From Novosphingobium decolorationis (GTDB lineage Bacteria; Pseudomonadota; Alphaproteobacteria; Sphingomonadales; Sphingomonadaceae): a stretch of DNA of 64,000 nucleotides. The notes under the pieces are model-generated. The model saw only the letters and a program-made list of their open reading frames with translations. It did no database searches and was not told the origin of the DNA. Each line of letters begins with the position of its first letter. The stretch's first letter is position 1. The stretch spans positions 4,123,001-4,187,000 of the forward strand of contig NZ_CP054856.1 in assembly GCF_018417475.1 (NCBI RefSeq). Direction: 5' to 3'. The position numbers and the translations under genes are program-made. Positions 25,736 through 32,425 of this stretch are shown piece by piece.

Positions 25736-25751
25736 GACCTTGATCAAGGTC
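25736..25751. promoter_or_regulatory. Perfect 16-bp palindrome upstream of phyR
   Basis: GACCTTGATCAAGGTC is a complete dyad without spacer, 148 bases before the phyR start. Possible operator for an unidentified dimeric regulator. Confidence 0.45.
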
Positions 25752-25809
25752 TGGCGCGGAGCCGGCCTGAGAGCAACATCAAAATTTTTCCTCCGTGCGA
25801 CCAATTCCG

Positions 25810-25834
25810 GGAACCAATTTCCGGAAGCGGCGTT
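25810..25834 (+). promoter_or_regulatory. EcfG promoter for the candidate small RNA
   Basis: GGAAC (25810-25814), 16 bases, CGTT (25831-25834). Transcription should begin near 25841, two bases before the first RNA stem. Confidence 0.72.
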
Positions 25835-25840
25835 ACGCCT

Positions 25841-25940
25841 GTGTTGCCGCCGGAAACCACCCCCACCCCCCCCGCGATCCGGCGTCAACCTGATCCCAAG
25901 AGGCCTCCGATCACGACCGTGATCGGAGGCCTCAAAGTTT
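25841..25940 (+). ncRNA. Candidate GsrN-like stress small RNA
   Basis: About 100 nt in the 540-base gap between phyR and the second sigma gene. Parts seen: an EcfG promoter 7 nt upstream of the predicted 5' end; stem 25843-25853 with 25879-25889 (10 of 11 pairs) closing a 25-nt loop that is almost all C and A (CCACCCCCACCCCCCCC); a 10-nt spacer; then a perfect 15-bp hairpin with a GACC loop (25900-25933). This is the layout of GsrN of Caulobacter, a sigma-T-dependent RNA near the GSR genes whose exposed C-rich loop pairs with mRNAs such as katG. The weak point is the short T-run after the last hairpin (AAAGTTT). No peptide is evident. Existence as RNA is inferred. Confidence 0.6.
25900..25933 (+). 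terminator. 15-bp perfect hairpin, probable end of the small RNA
   Basis: GAGGCCTCCGATCAC (25900-25914) pairs fully with 25919-25933; loop GACC. Followed by AAAGTTT, so the U-tract is poor. Confidence 0.6.
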
Positions 25941-26067
25941 GGGCGCGGCATATGTTCCCAAGCTCGTACGATTTTTTGAAGGCGTACCGCAGTTGCGCGG
26001 TGCAAACTCCATTCATCGCACGCAAAGGGCATTTCGTCGCCGTGAGGCTCTCCTATGTGTGCATTCC

Positions 26068-26093
26068 GGAACTTTTCGCGCGCGCATCACGTT
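26068..26093 (+). promoter_or_regulatory. EcfG promoter of the second sigma gene
   Basis: GGAAC (26068-26072), 17 bases, CGTT (26090-26093), ending 35 bases before the ATG at 26129. Suggests positive autoregulation within the EcfG network. Confidence 0.72.
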
Positions 26094-26128
26094 GGCCTCA
26101 CAACGGAATTCAACGGAGGGTAATCCAG

Positions 26129-26764
26129 ATGACCGCACAGCTGAGCGAAGCCGGCGAAACCACGGCGCTTACGGACGGGGAGTTCAAGCGCGCGCTTGCC
26201 GACGTCGCACCGCACCTGCGTGCCTTTGCGCGGGGCCTTTGTGGCAACCGCGACCGCGCCGACGATTTGGCGCAGGAAGCCATGCTGCGGGCCTGGGCCG
26301 CACGTGAACGCTATGCGGCAGGCACCAACTTCAAGGCCTGGACCTTCACGATCCTGCGCAACCACTTCTATTCCGAAGCGCGCCGCGCGCGCTTCCATGG
26401 CGAGTACGACGAACTGGCCGCCGAACGCATCCTGCGCACCGATGCAACCCAGGAGAGCGCCATCGAACTGGCCGATGTCCTGCGTGCTCTGGAGGCGATC
26501 CCGGCCAACTACCGTGAAGCGCTGATCCTGGTGGCTGCGGGCAATCTTTCCTACGAGGAAATCGCGAGCATCTGCGACATTGCGCTGGGAACGGTGAAAA
26601 GCCGGATCTGCCGCGCGCGCGCCATGCTTTCCAAGATCATCGAGTCGGGCCAGCTGCCGGACTCGCGCCACGAATTCGTGCTCACCGGCGAGGCCATCGA
26701 CGCCTTCTTCGCCGAGTTGGGCAAGGTTTCCAACGTCGAGGAGCTGCGCCGCATCGCGGCCTGA
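26129..26764 (+). CDS. Second EcfG-type ECF sigma factor
   Basis: 211 residues. Region 2 (LRAFARGLCGNRDRADDLAQEA, then FKAWTFTILRNHFYSEARR) and region 4 (SYEEIASICDIALGTVKSRICRARA) closely resemble those of the EcfG encoded at 17.9 kb. It has a ~35-residue C-terminal extension (from HEFVLTGEAIDAFF). GGAGGG upstream fixes ATG 26129. Paralogous EcfG factors in other alphaproteobacteria either share NepR or fine-tune the regulon. No separate anti-sigma gene is adjacent; a single-domain response regulator follows after 63 bases, probably co-transcribed. Confidence 0.9.
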   Translation: MTAQLSEAGETTALTDGEFKRALADVAPHLRAFARGLCGNRDRADDLAQEAMLRAWAARERYAAGTNFKAWTFTILRNHFYSEARRARFHGEYDELAAERILRTDATQESAIELADVLRALEAIPANYREALILVAAGNLSYEEIASICDIALGTVKSRICRARAMLSKIIESGQLPDSRHEFVLTGEAIDAFFAELGKVSNVEELRRIAA

Positions 26765-26827
26765 TCTCCCACTCATTCGGTGTGCCCTCTTTGAGGGGGC
26801 TCCCCCCAGCCGGACCCTGATCGTACC

Positions 26828-27247
26828 ATGCCCCACGCGGCCAATATCCTGATCGTCGAAGACGAATTTCTGCTCGCCCTGCAGCTTGAAGATATCCTCA
26901 TGGATGGCGGCCACGCCGTGGTCGGAACCGTCAGCGAGCGGTCTGCGCTGGATGCGCTGGCACAGAACCAGGTGCGGCCGGACATCGCCCTTGTCGATCT
27001 CAATCTGCGCGACGGGCTGACCGGGCCGGAAGTGGCGCGCGACTTGTGCGACAAGTTCGGGGCGCATGTCATCTACGTCACGGCCAACCCGGCGCAGATC
27101 GGCAATCCGGCGTCGCGTGCAGTGGGGGTGGTCCAGAAGCCATTCGGACCGGAAGCGATCCTCGCGGCCATCCGCTACGTCCTGGATGGGTGTCCGGAGA
27201 CGTCGCGTCCGGCCGGGCTCGACAAGCTTTCGATGGCTTCGCGTTAG
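26828..27247 (+). CDS. Single-domain response regulator
   Basis: 139 residues, a receiver domain only: acidic pair VEDE, phospho-acceptor Asp in LVDLNLRDG, switch residue in YVTANP and lysine in QKPFG. No output domain, so it must act through protein contacts or as a phosphate sink/relay. Sphingomonad GSR networks use such single-domain regulators between HWE kinases and PhyR (SdrG is the named example). This one lacks the FATGUY switch signature of that group, so orthology to SdrG is doubtful. It sits directly after the second EcfG-type gene. Confidence 0.88.
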   Translation: MPHAANILIVEDEFLLALQLEDILMDGGHAVVGTVSERSALDALAQNQVRPDIALVDLNLRDGLTGPEVARDLCDKFGAHVIYVTANPAQIGNPASRAVGVVQKPFGPEAILAAIRYVLDGCPETSRPAGLDKLSMASR

Positions 27248-27271
27248 GCGCGGGATAATCCAGTTTTTGAG

Positions 27272-27307
27272 AAAGGGCGCTGTTCCGAGAGGGACGGCGC
27301 CCTTTTT
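27272..27307 (+). terminator. Terminator after the response regulator gene
   Basis: AAAGGGCGC (27272-27280) pairs with GCGCCCTTT (27297-27305), followed by more T. Ends the sigma/response-regulator unit. Confidence 0.85.
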
Positions 27308-27392
27308 CGTGCGTTGGGCGTGGAGGGGAGCTTGCTGCGTCTGGCATTGCCAGAGAGCGGGGCAGGATAGGGGACTGCAGTGCCCCAGCCAT

Positions 27393-27426
27393 GAAAAAGG
27401 CCTCTTCCGCATGACGAAAGAGGCCT
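27393..27426 (-). terminator. Terminator downstream of the hemerythrin gene
   Basis: AGGCCTCTT (27398-27406) pairs with AAGAGGCCT (27418-27426). Read on the minus strand the stem is followed by five T, about 100 bases past the stop at 27530. Confidence 0.7.
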
Positions 27427-27529
27427 CCTCTCAGGAGCGATCCCGGCGGGGGGATGACGGTTCGCTCTCTCTCCCGATGGTACGGGGCGAGTGCGGTGGG
27501 AGTGTGCGCTCGCCCGGTGTCCGTGTGGC

Positions 27530-28012
27530 TTACTCGCGCTCGTCGCCCGGACCCTGGTCCTCGGCGAGTTCCAGTTCCTTGGGCTTGCGCTTCTCGAAGA
27601 CCTTGGCGATCTTGGCTTCGGTCTCGGCGCTGAGGCCTTCGGCGGCGGCGGGGAACATGTCCTCCTCCTCCTCCTCGATATGGTGCAGGTAGCGATGGCG
27701 CATGTCCTTGAAGGTCATCAGCCAGGCGTTGCTGCTCATGTCGGTGTCGGCCAGCTCGGCGAGGAAATCGTCGATCTCCTTGTGTTCGGCGACCGAGTGG
27801 CGCGCTTCGTCGCGCAGCTTGGGGTCGGCGAGCATGGCCGCGTAAAGCGATTCCTCTTCAGCGGCGGCGTGAGCCTGCAGTTCCTTGCTGAGCGCGGCGA
27901 AGAGCGTGCGGCGCTCCTCGCTGTCACCGTGCGTTTCGCCGAGCTTGGCCAGCATGTCGCGGTGACGGTCGTGGTCGGCCTTGAGATCGGCGAAGATCCG
28001 TGCGTCTGCCAT
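27530..28012 (-). CDS. Hemerythrin HHE-domain protein
   Basis: 160 residues, soluble and very acidic. Four-helix hemerythrin pattern with candidate di-iron ligands: the first helix His (KADHDRHRDML), His/Glu in [12 protein letters not shown], His in VAEHKEIDDF and the cluster RHRYLHHIEEEEEDMFP. Such proteins bind oxygen, nitric oxide or peroxide-related species. Position inside the GSR island and a GGAAA-N17-CGTT sequence upstream suggest stress induction. Physiological partner unknown. The C-terminal tail after the domain is Lys/Glu-rich. Confidence 0.88.
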   Translation of the reverse strand: MADARIFADLKADHDRHRDMLAKLGETHGDSEERRTLFAALSKELQAHAAAEEESLYAAMLADPKLRDEARHSVAEHKEIDDFLAELADTDMSSNAWLMTFKDMRHRYLHHIEEEEEDMFPAAAEGLSAETEAKIAKVFEKRKPKELELAEDQGPGDERE

Positions 28013-28054
28013 GGGGCGTCTCCAAATCCTGTGGTTGTCGGTTTTGCCGATAAC

Positions 28055-28080
28055 AACGGGCAGGAGACGCTTTTGTTTCC
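28055..28080 (-). promoter_or_regulatory. EcfG-like promoter of the hemerythrin gene (imperfect -35)
   Basis: On the minus strand: GGAAA (28080-28076), 17 bases, CGTT (28058-28055), 43 bases before the ATG. The last base of the -35 differs from consensus GGAAC. Confidence 0.4.
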
Positions 28081-28095
28081 CGGAAATACGCCTTT

Positions 28096-30663
28096 TTAGC
28101 GGTGTTCGGCGCTGGCGCGTGCAATGGCCGAGCGCAGGTCACGCTCGCCATAGGGCTTGGTTACCACGGGGACGCCGGTGAAGTTGCCTTCGGGCAGCGT
28201 ACGCTCGCCATAGCCACTGGCGAAGATGAAGGCGATGCCCCTTTCGCGCAGCGCTTCGGCGATCGGCGCGCTGGTGTCCTTGCCCAGGTTGATGTCGAGC
28301 ATGGCAAAGGCGATCTCGGTGTGCTCAAGGATATCCATCGCGGCCGCCACCGACCCCGCCACGCGGCAATCGGCAAAGCCACAGGCGCGCATGTGGTCCT
28401 CGGCTTCCATCGCGATGATGACATTGTCCTCGACGATAAGCGCGGCGCCTTCGGGCAGTTGCGCGCGAAGGTCGGTTCCCTCCGGCACCTCGACCACGCC
28501 CTGGCGCGGGTCCGCACCGGGTGTTTCGAACGTTGCGACATGCTCATTGGGAATGAGGAAGAAGGCCTGCATTCCGGCCTCGGGGTAGATCACCGAGGCG
28601 CTGCCGCCCAGTTCGTGCGGGATCGTGCGCTCGATGATGGTCGAGCCGAAGCCGCGCCGGGTGGGCGGGGTAACCGGCGGACCGTCCTCCTCGCGCCAGT
28701 CGATCTCCAGAGCACCATCGTCGCTGCGGGCGATGGTGACATGGACCGTGCCCTGGCTGTCCGAAAGCGCCCCGTACTTGCACGAGTTGGTCATCAGCTC
28801 GTGAATGACCAACGCGAGGGTGGTGAAGGCGCTGGGGGCGATCAGGGCATCGGGCCCCTCGATCACGACGCGGTCCGTGCTGTGGCTGGCGTAGGCGGCC
28901 GTTTCGGTGCGGATGAGGTCGTAGAAGGAGGACGGGCGCCAGTCCTTCTCGGTCACCTGGTCGTGCGCGCGGGCGAGGGCATGGATGCGGCTGCCCACGA
29001 TCTCGGCGAACTCGTCGATGGTGCTGGCGCCGTCCTTGCTCTGCGAGACCAGGCCTCGGATGAGGTTGAGGATGTTGCGCACGCGGTGGTTGAGTTCCGC
29101 GATCAGCATATCCTGCTGCTGGCTCGCCTGCTCGCGCTGGGCGTGGGCGGCGTCCGACATGCGCAGGACGACTTCCAGGAGCGTGATGCGCAGCGATTCC
29201 GCCGCAGCCGTCTCTTCCTCGGTCCAGGGGCGTGAATAGCCGCGGCGCTCTTCCTTCCAGAGGTCGAAGCTCTTGCGCGGGGTGAGGCGCGCGCCATTCG
29301 GGCCGAGCTCGACCGACTTCTCCGGATTGCCCGCCCAGTGCACCTCGCGCAGCTGCTCCTTGCGGAACAGGACGATGTAGTCGCGCGGGGAGCGGCTGAC
29401 GGGAAGGGCCATGACGCCCGCGGCCTTGTCGGCCCATTCGCGCGCGGGCTCGAAGATGGAGGTGATGTTGTCGGTCGCCCACACGGTGCTGGCGCCCGCG
29501 GTGTTGAGGAAGCGGGCGAGCTGGCCGAACTGGGCGCGGGTCGGGGTGAGGCCGTCGGCCATGAATTCGCCGTCGACCCAGCCGATGGCACCGTCAAAGC
29601 CGATCACCCGTCCGATCGACTCGCTGAAGTCGCCAAAGGCGTCGAGCAGCGAGCCGCCACCGGCGACCCGGCTCATGATCTCGTCATGCAGCTTCATCGA
29701 ATCGCCGCGGCGTTCGAAGGCCGCGTCGGTTTCCTTCTGCTCGAGAAGGTAGGCGAAGAACTCGCCGAACAGCTCCGCTGCCGTGCGCACCGAGTAGGAC
29801 AGGCGCAGCGGGCTGTAGTGATGGCAGGCCATCAGGCCCCACAGCTTGCCCCGGCGCATGATCGAGACCGACATCGAGGCCTTGACCCCCATGTTGCGCA
29901 GGTACTCGATGTGGATCGGGGAGACCGCGCGCAGGCCCGACATCGAAAGGTCGAGCGGATCGCCTGTCGGTCCCGTGGCGGGAATGACCGGCACGGTGGG
30001 ATCGTCGATGTCGGTGATGATGCGCAGCAGGTTGCGGGTGTAAAGCTTGCGTGCCTGCTTGGGGATGTCCGATGCGGGAAAGTGCAGGCCCTTGAAACTG
30101 TCGACAAGGCCGTTGAGGCTCTCGGCGATGACTTCGCCGGCACCTTCCTCGGAGAAGCGGTAGACCATGACCCGGTCGAAGCCGGTGAGGCCGCGCAAGT
30201 GGCGCGCCGCGCTTGCGCACAGCTTCTCGATCGATTCGGTCTGGCGCATGCGCTCGATCATCGGACGCACGTAGGAAACGAAGTCGCGGCGACGCCCGCT
30301 TTCGTGCTCCTCGATCTCGACCACGAAGGAGCGGCCCGAGGTGTGCACGGCAAGGTCGAAGAGGCGCCCGTCGTTCAGGAGGTCGACCTCGAAGATGCGT
30401 TCGACCGTGTTCGAGGAGCCCAGGATCTGCAGGCGCGAGCGGATGTCGTGCATCGCGCTGGGCGAAAGGAACTGCGCGGCGTTGAGGCCGATCAGGTCCT
30501 GCGCGCTCTGCCCGAACAGGGCATCGCAGTTGCGCGAGGCATGGTTGATGATCCAGTCGCTCGAGAACGAGATCAGCCAGCCGAAACTCTGGATCCGTCC
30601 AATGATGTGGATCGGTTCCAGGTCGCAGGTGGAGAGGTCGACTTGGTGTTGGTCTTCAGCCAT
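28096..30663 (-). CDS. bphP: Bacteriophytochrome HWE histidine kinase with C-terminal receiver
   Basis: 855 residues. PAS with biliverdin-binding Cys13 (STCDLEPIHI), GAF with HFPASDIPKQAR (196-205), the conserved His252 region (SPIHIEYLRNMG) and MACHHYSP, PHY with tongue PRKSFDLW, HWE kinase with H526 (ELNHRVRN) and W-x-E (DWREEDGPP), then a receiver (about 742-855, acceptor D790, switch motif FASGYG). It senses red/far-red light through biliverdin. HWE kinases are the class that feeds PhyR, so light input into the stress response is plausible. It overlaps the heme oxygenase gene by 8 bases, and the operon has a canonical EcfG promoter. Confidence 0.95.
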   Translation of the reverse strand: MAEDQHQVDLSTCDLEPIHIIGRIQSFGWLISFSSDWIINHASRNCDALFGQSAQDLIGLNAAQFLSPSAMHDIRSRLQILGSSNTVERIFEVDLLNDGRLFDLAVHTSGRSFVVEIEEHESGRRRDFVSYVRPMIERMRQTESIEKLCASAARHLRGLTGFDRVMVYRFSEEGAGEVIAESLNGLVDSFKGLHFPASDIPKQARKLYTRNLLRIITDIDDPTVPVIPATGPTGDPLDLSMSGLRAVSPIHIEYLRNMGVKASMSVSIMRRGKLWGLMACHHYSPLRLSYSVRTAAELFGEFFAYLLEQKETDAAFERRGDSMKLHDEIMSRVAGGGSLLDAFGDFSESIGRVIGFDGAIGWVDGEFMADGLTPTRAQFGQLARFLNTAGASTVWATDNITSIFEPAREWADKAAGVMALPVSRSPRDYIVLFRKEQLREVHWAGNPEKSVELGPNGARLTPRKSFDLWKEERRGYSRPWTEEETAAAESLRITLLEVVLRMSDAAHAQREQASQQQDMLIAELNHRVRNILNLIRGLVSQSKDGASTIDEFAEIVGSRIHALARAHDQVTEKDWRPSSFYDLIRTETAAYASHSTDRVVIEGPDALIAPSAFTTLALVIHELMTNSCKYGALSDSQGTVHVTIARSDDGALEIDWREEDGPPVTPPTRRGFGSTIIERTIPHELGGSASVIYPEAGMQAFFLIPNEHVATFETPGADPRQGVVEVPEGTDLRAQLPEGAALIVEDNVIIAMEAEDHMRACGFADCRVAGSVAAAMDILEHTEIAFAMLDINLGKDTSAPIAEALRERGIAFIFASGYGERTLPEGNFTGVPVVTKPYGERDLRSAIARASAEHR

Positions 30664-31222
30664 CGGCGCGAGGTGTCTCCATGTTCGACCCGACGGCGAA
30701 GGCGGTCTCGAAGTGAGCGAATGTGGCAAGGGCGGCGGCTTCGACCGCACGCTCTTCGGACGGGCCGAAGCTGCGCGCGCGCGCCCAGGTGTTGAGGGCC
30801 TTCCAGACGGCGTGGCCGGTATCGTCTTCCATGTAGCGCGAAGGCAGTCCCGTCTCGCGGCCATGGTAGCCTTCGGCGCGGATCACCGCGTTGCCCAGAC
30901 GCGAGCCGGCGATCACATAGGCCACGCCTGCGCCGCCGCAAGGGGCGTGAACGCAGGCATCGGGTTCGGGGGCCGGAAGGGCCGACATGGACAGGCCGCG
31001 TTCGGCAAGGTCGGCGGCGAGCATGGCGGGAAAGTCCGGGCAGGGCATGTCGAGCTCTTCCTCGACGAAACGGCGGAACGGCGCATCGAGGCCCTTCAGG
31101 GCCACGGCGTGGGCCGCAAGAAAGCGCGCGCAATCGTCCGCAGCGCCCAGGTCAAGGGCGCCGAAGGCCGCATCGAGCCGGTCGTGCGAGGCTCGTGTCA
31201 CTGCGCGCAGCTGGCTCAGCAT
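30656..31222 (-). CDS. bphO: Biliverdin-producing heme oxygenase (BphO-like)
   Basis: 188 residues. It opens heme to biliverdin, the chromophore of the phytochrome encoded next. N-terminal LRAVTRASHDRLDAAF carries the proximal heme histidine typical of bacterial heme oxygenases. Later VAYVIAGSRLGNAVI is the distal helix glycine region. It is the first gene of the bphO-bphP operon; its stop overlaps the bphP start by 8 bases (ATGGCTGA), indicating coupled synthesis of chromophore enzyme and apoprotein. ATG 31222 gives the family start. Confidence 0.93.
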   Translation of the reverse strand: MLSQLRAVTRASHDRLDAAFGALDLGAADDCARFLAAHAVALKGLDAPFRRFVEEELDMPCPDFPAMLAADLAERGLSMSALPAPEPDACVHAPCGGAGVAYVIAGSRLGNAVIRAEGYHGRETGLPSRYMEDDTGHAVWKALNTWARARSFGPSEERAVEAAALATFAHFETAFAVGSNMETPRADG

Positions 31223-31380
31223 GAAGAAGTCTTTCGGGCCTTTGTCATGAACGTCGGGAAATCCATTGCACGATCGAATAGTTGAACCGCCACCATTTGC
31301 AAGGAGCGCTAAGTGAGTGGGGGAGCGATCCACGCACCGCGACCGGACGCCGCGTTCTGCGCGCCGCGCTCGTGAAATCA

Positions 31381-31405
31381 AACGTCAAGGTTCGAGAAAT
31401 GTTCC
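31381..31405 (-). promoter_or_regulatory. EcfG promoter of the bphO-bphP operon
   Basis: On the minus strand: GGAAC (31405-31401), 16 bases, CGTT (31384-31381). About 160 bases before the bphO ATG. Confidence 0.72.
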
Positions 31406-31440
31406 TGAGGCACGCAATAGCAGTGAGTGAGATGCCTGTC

Positions 31441-31482
31441 TGTGCATTAGTGCACAGAACGTGAAAGTGACAGTTTGTGTCA
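31441..31482. promoter_or_regulatory. Two short inverted repeats in the bphO/crp divergent region
   Basis: TGTGCA-TTAG-TGCACA (31441-31456) and TGACA-GTTTG-TGTCA (31468-31482). They lie between the two divergent EcfG promoters of a 337-base gap and may be operators, possibly for the adjacent Crp/Fnr protein. Confidence 0.4.
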
Positions 31483-31507
31483 GGAACATGCGCCGGAGCG
31501 GCTCGTT
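31483..31507 (+). promoter_or_regulatory. EcfG promoter of the Crp/Fnr gene
   Basis: GGAAC (31483-31487), 16 bases, CGTT (31504-31507). Predicted transcript start about 46 bases before ATG 31560. Confidence 0.72.
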
Positions 31508-31559
31508 AGACAGGGATCAACACATGTGACTGGCGGCGCGCAGGCGTCGGGAAAACCTT

Positions 31560-32276
31560 ATGGACGCTATGGCCCTGAACAACGACAACGCCCTTCTCGA
31601 GCGGCTGGAAGCGCGCGATCGCGACGCGCTGTCCTCGGCGGTAGAGGAGGTTCGCTTCGAATCCGGCGCGGTGCTCTACGAGCCGGGCAGCAATATCGAC
31701 TACTGCTATTTCCCGACCGGCTCGGCGATCTGTTCGTACTTTGTCGAAATGGACGAAGGCGTGGCCGTCGAGACCATCCTGATCGGCCGGGAAGGGGCTC
31801 TGGGCGGCGTGGTCAGCCACGGCAACCTGCCCGCCTTCGCGCGTTCCAATGTGCTGCATGGCGGGGTCTTCCAGCGTATCGCCCTGCGCGATCTCGACCG
31901 GCTGAAGCGCGACAACCCGGCGGTCGCGCACCTGATGAACCGCTACAGTGATTGCGTCATGGCGCAGGTCTTCCAGTCGATCGCCTGCAACGCGGTCCAC
32001 ACCATCGAGCAGCGGGCGGCCAAGTGGCTGGTCGCGGCCGTGGCGCGCATGGGCCGCCCCAGCGTGACGATGACGCAGGAACAACTCGCCTCGATGATGG
32101 GGGTCGGGCGCAGCTACGCCAGCCGCGTGCTCCAGCGCTTCAAGCGCGATGGCCTGCTGCGCACGCGGCGCGGCGGCATCGAGGTGCTGGACCGCGACGG
32201 CCTCGCCAACCGGGCCTGCGCCTGCAACGACCATGTCGATGCGCATTTCGAGCGGGTTCTGGGCGGGCTTTACTGA
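31560..32276 (+). CDS. Crp/Fnr-family transcriptional regulator
   Basis: 238 residues. N-terminal cyclic-nucleotide-binding-like beta-roll (GAVLYEPGSNIDYCYFPTGS, ILIGREGALGGVV) and C-terminal winged helix (MTQEQLASMMGVGRSYASRVLQRFKRDGLL). The FNR-type N-terminal cysteine cluster is absent and the cAMP-binding residues of Crp are not conserved, so this belongs to the broad group with unknown effector. A conserved-looking Cys pair near the C-terminus (ACACNDH) is of interest. Preceded by a canonical EcfG promoter, which would place a secondary regulator under the general stress response. ATG 31569 is an alternative start. Confidence 0.88.
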   Translation: MDAMALNNDNALLERLEARDRDALSSAVEEVRFESGAVLYEPGSNIDYCYFPTGSAICSYFVEMDEGVAVETILIGREGALGGVVSHGNLPAFARSNVLHGGVFQRIALRDLDRLKRDNPAVAHLMNRYSDCVMAQVFQSIACNAVHTIEQRAAKWLVAAVARMGRPSVTMTQEQLASMMGVGRSYASRVLQRFKRDGLLRTRRGGIEVLDRDGLANRACACNDHVDAHFERVLGGLY

Positions 32277-32312
32277 TCGGGTAGGGTTTGGCGGCTCGCG
32301 GCGAGCCCGAGG

Positions 32313-32362
32313 ACACGAAAGGGCGCGCACGGACGGATATGTCCCTGCGCGCCCTTTCGTGT
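32313..32362. terminator. Bidirectional terminator with a 17-bp perfect stem
   Basis: ACACGAAAGGGCGCGCA (32313-32329) pairs fully with 32346-32362, with GGAC/GTCC inside the loop. Separates the convergent Crp/Fnr and autotransporter genes. Confidence 0.75.
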
Positions 32363-32425
32363 TTCGTGTCATGAGGCCCGTTCGCGCGGCACTCGGTAAG
32401 CCGCGCGAACGGAACCGGCGTATTC

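Noticed and set aside
25954..25958. EcfG promoter for phyR on the minus strand (GTTCC on the plus strand)
   Set aside because: At the needed distance the partner reads TTT, not GTT; no other candidate in the gap.
26828..27247. SdrG orthologue
   Set aside because: Receiver-only protein in the right place, but the FATGUY switch signature of that group is missing, so only a general call is made.
31468..31482. FNR or CRP box before the Crp/Fnr gene
   Set aside because: The dyad TGACA/TGTCA matches neither TTGAT-N4-ATCAA nor TGTGA-N6-TCACA; kept only as an unnamed inverted repeat.
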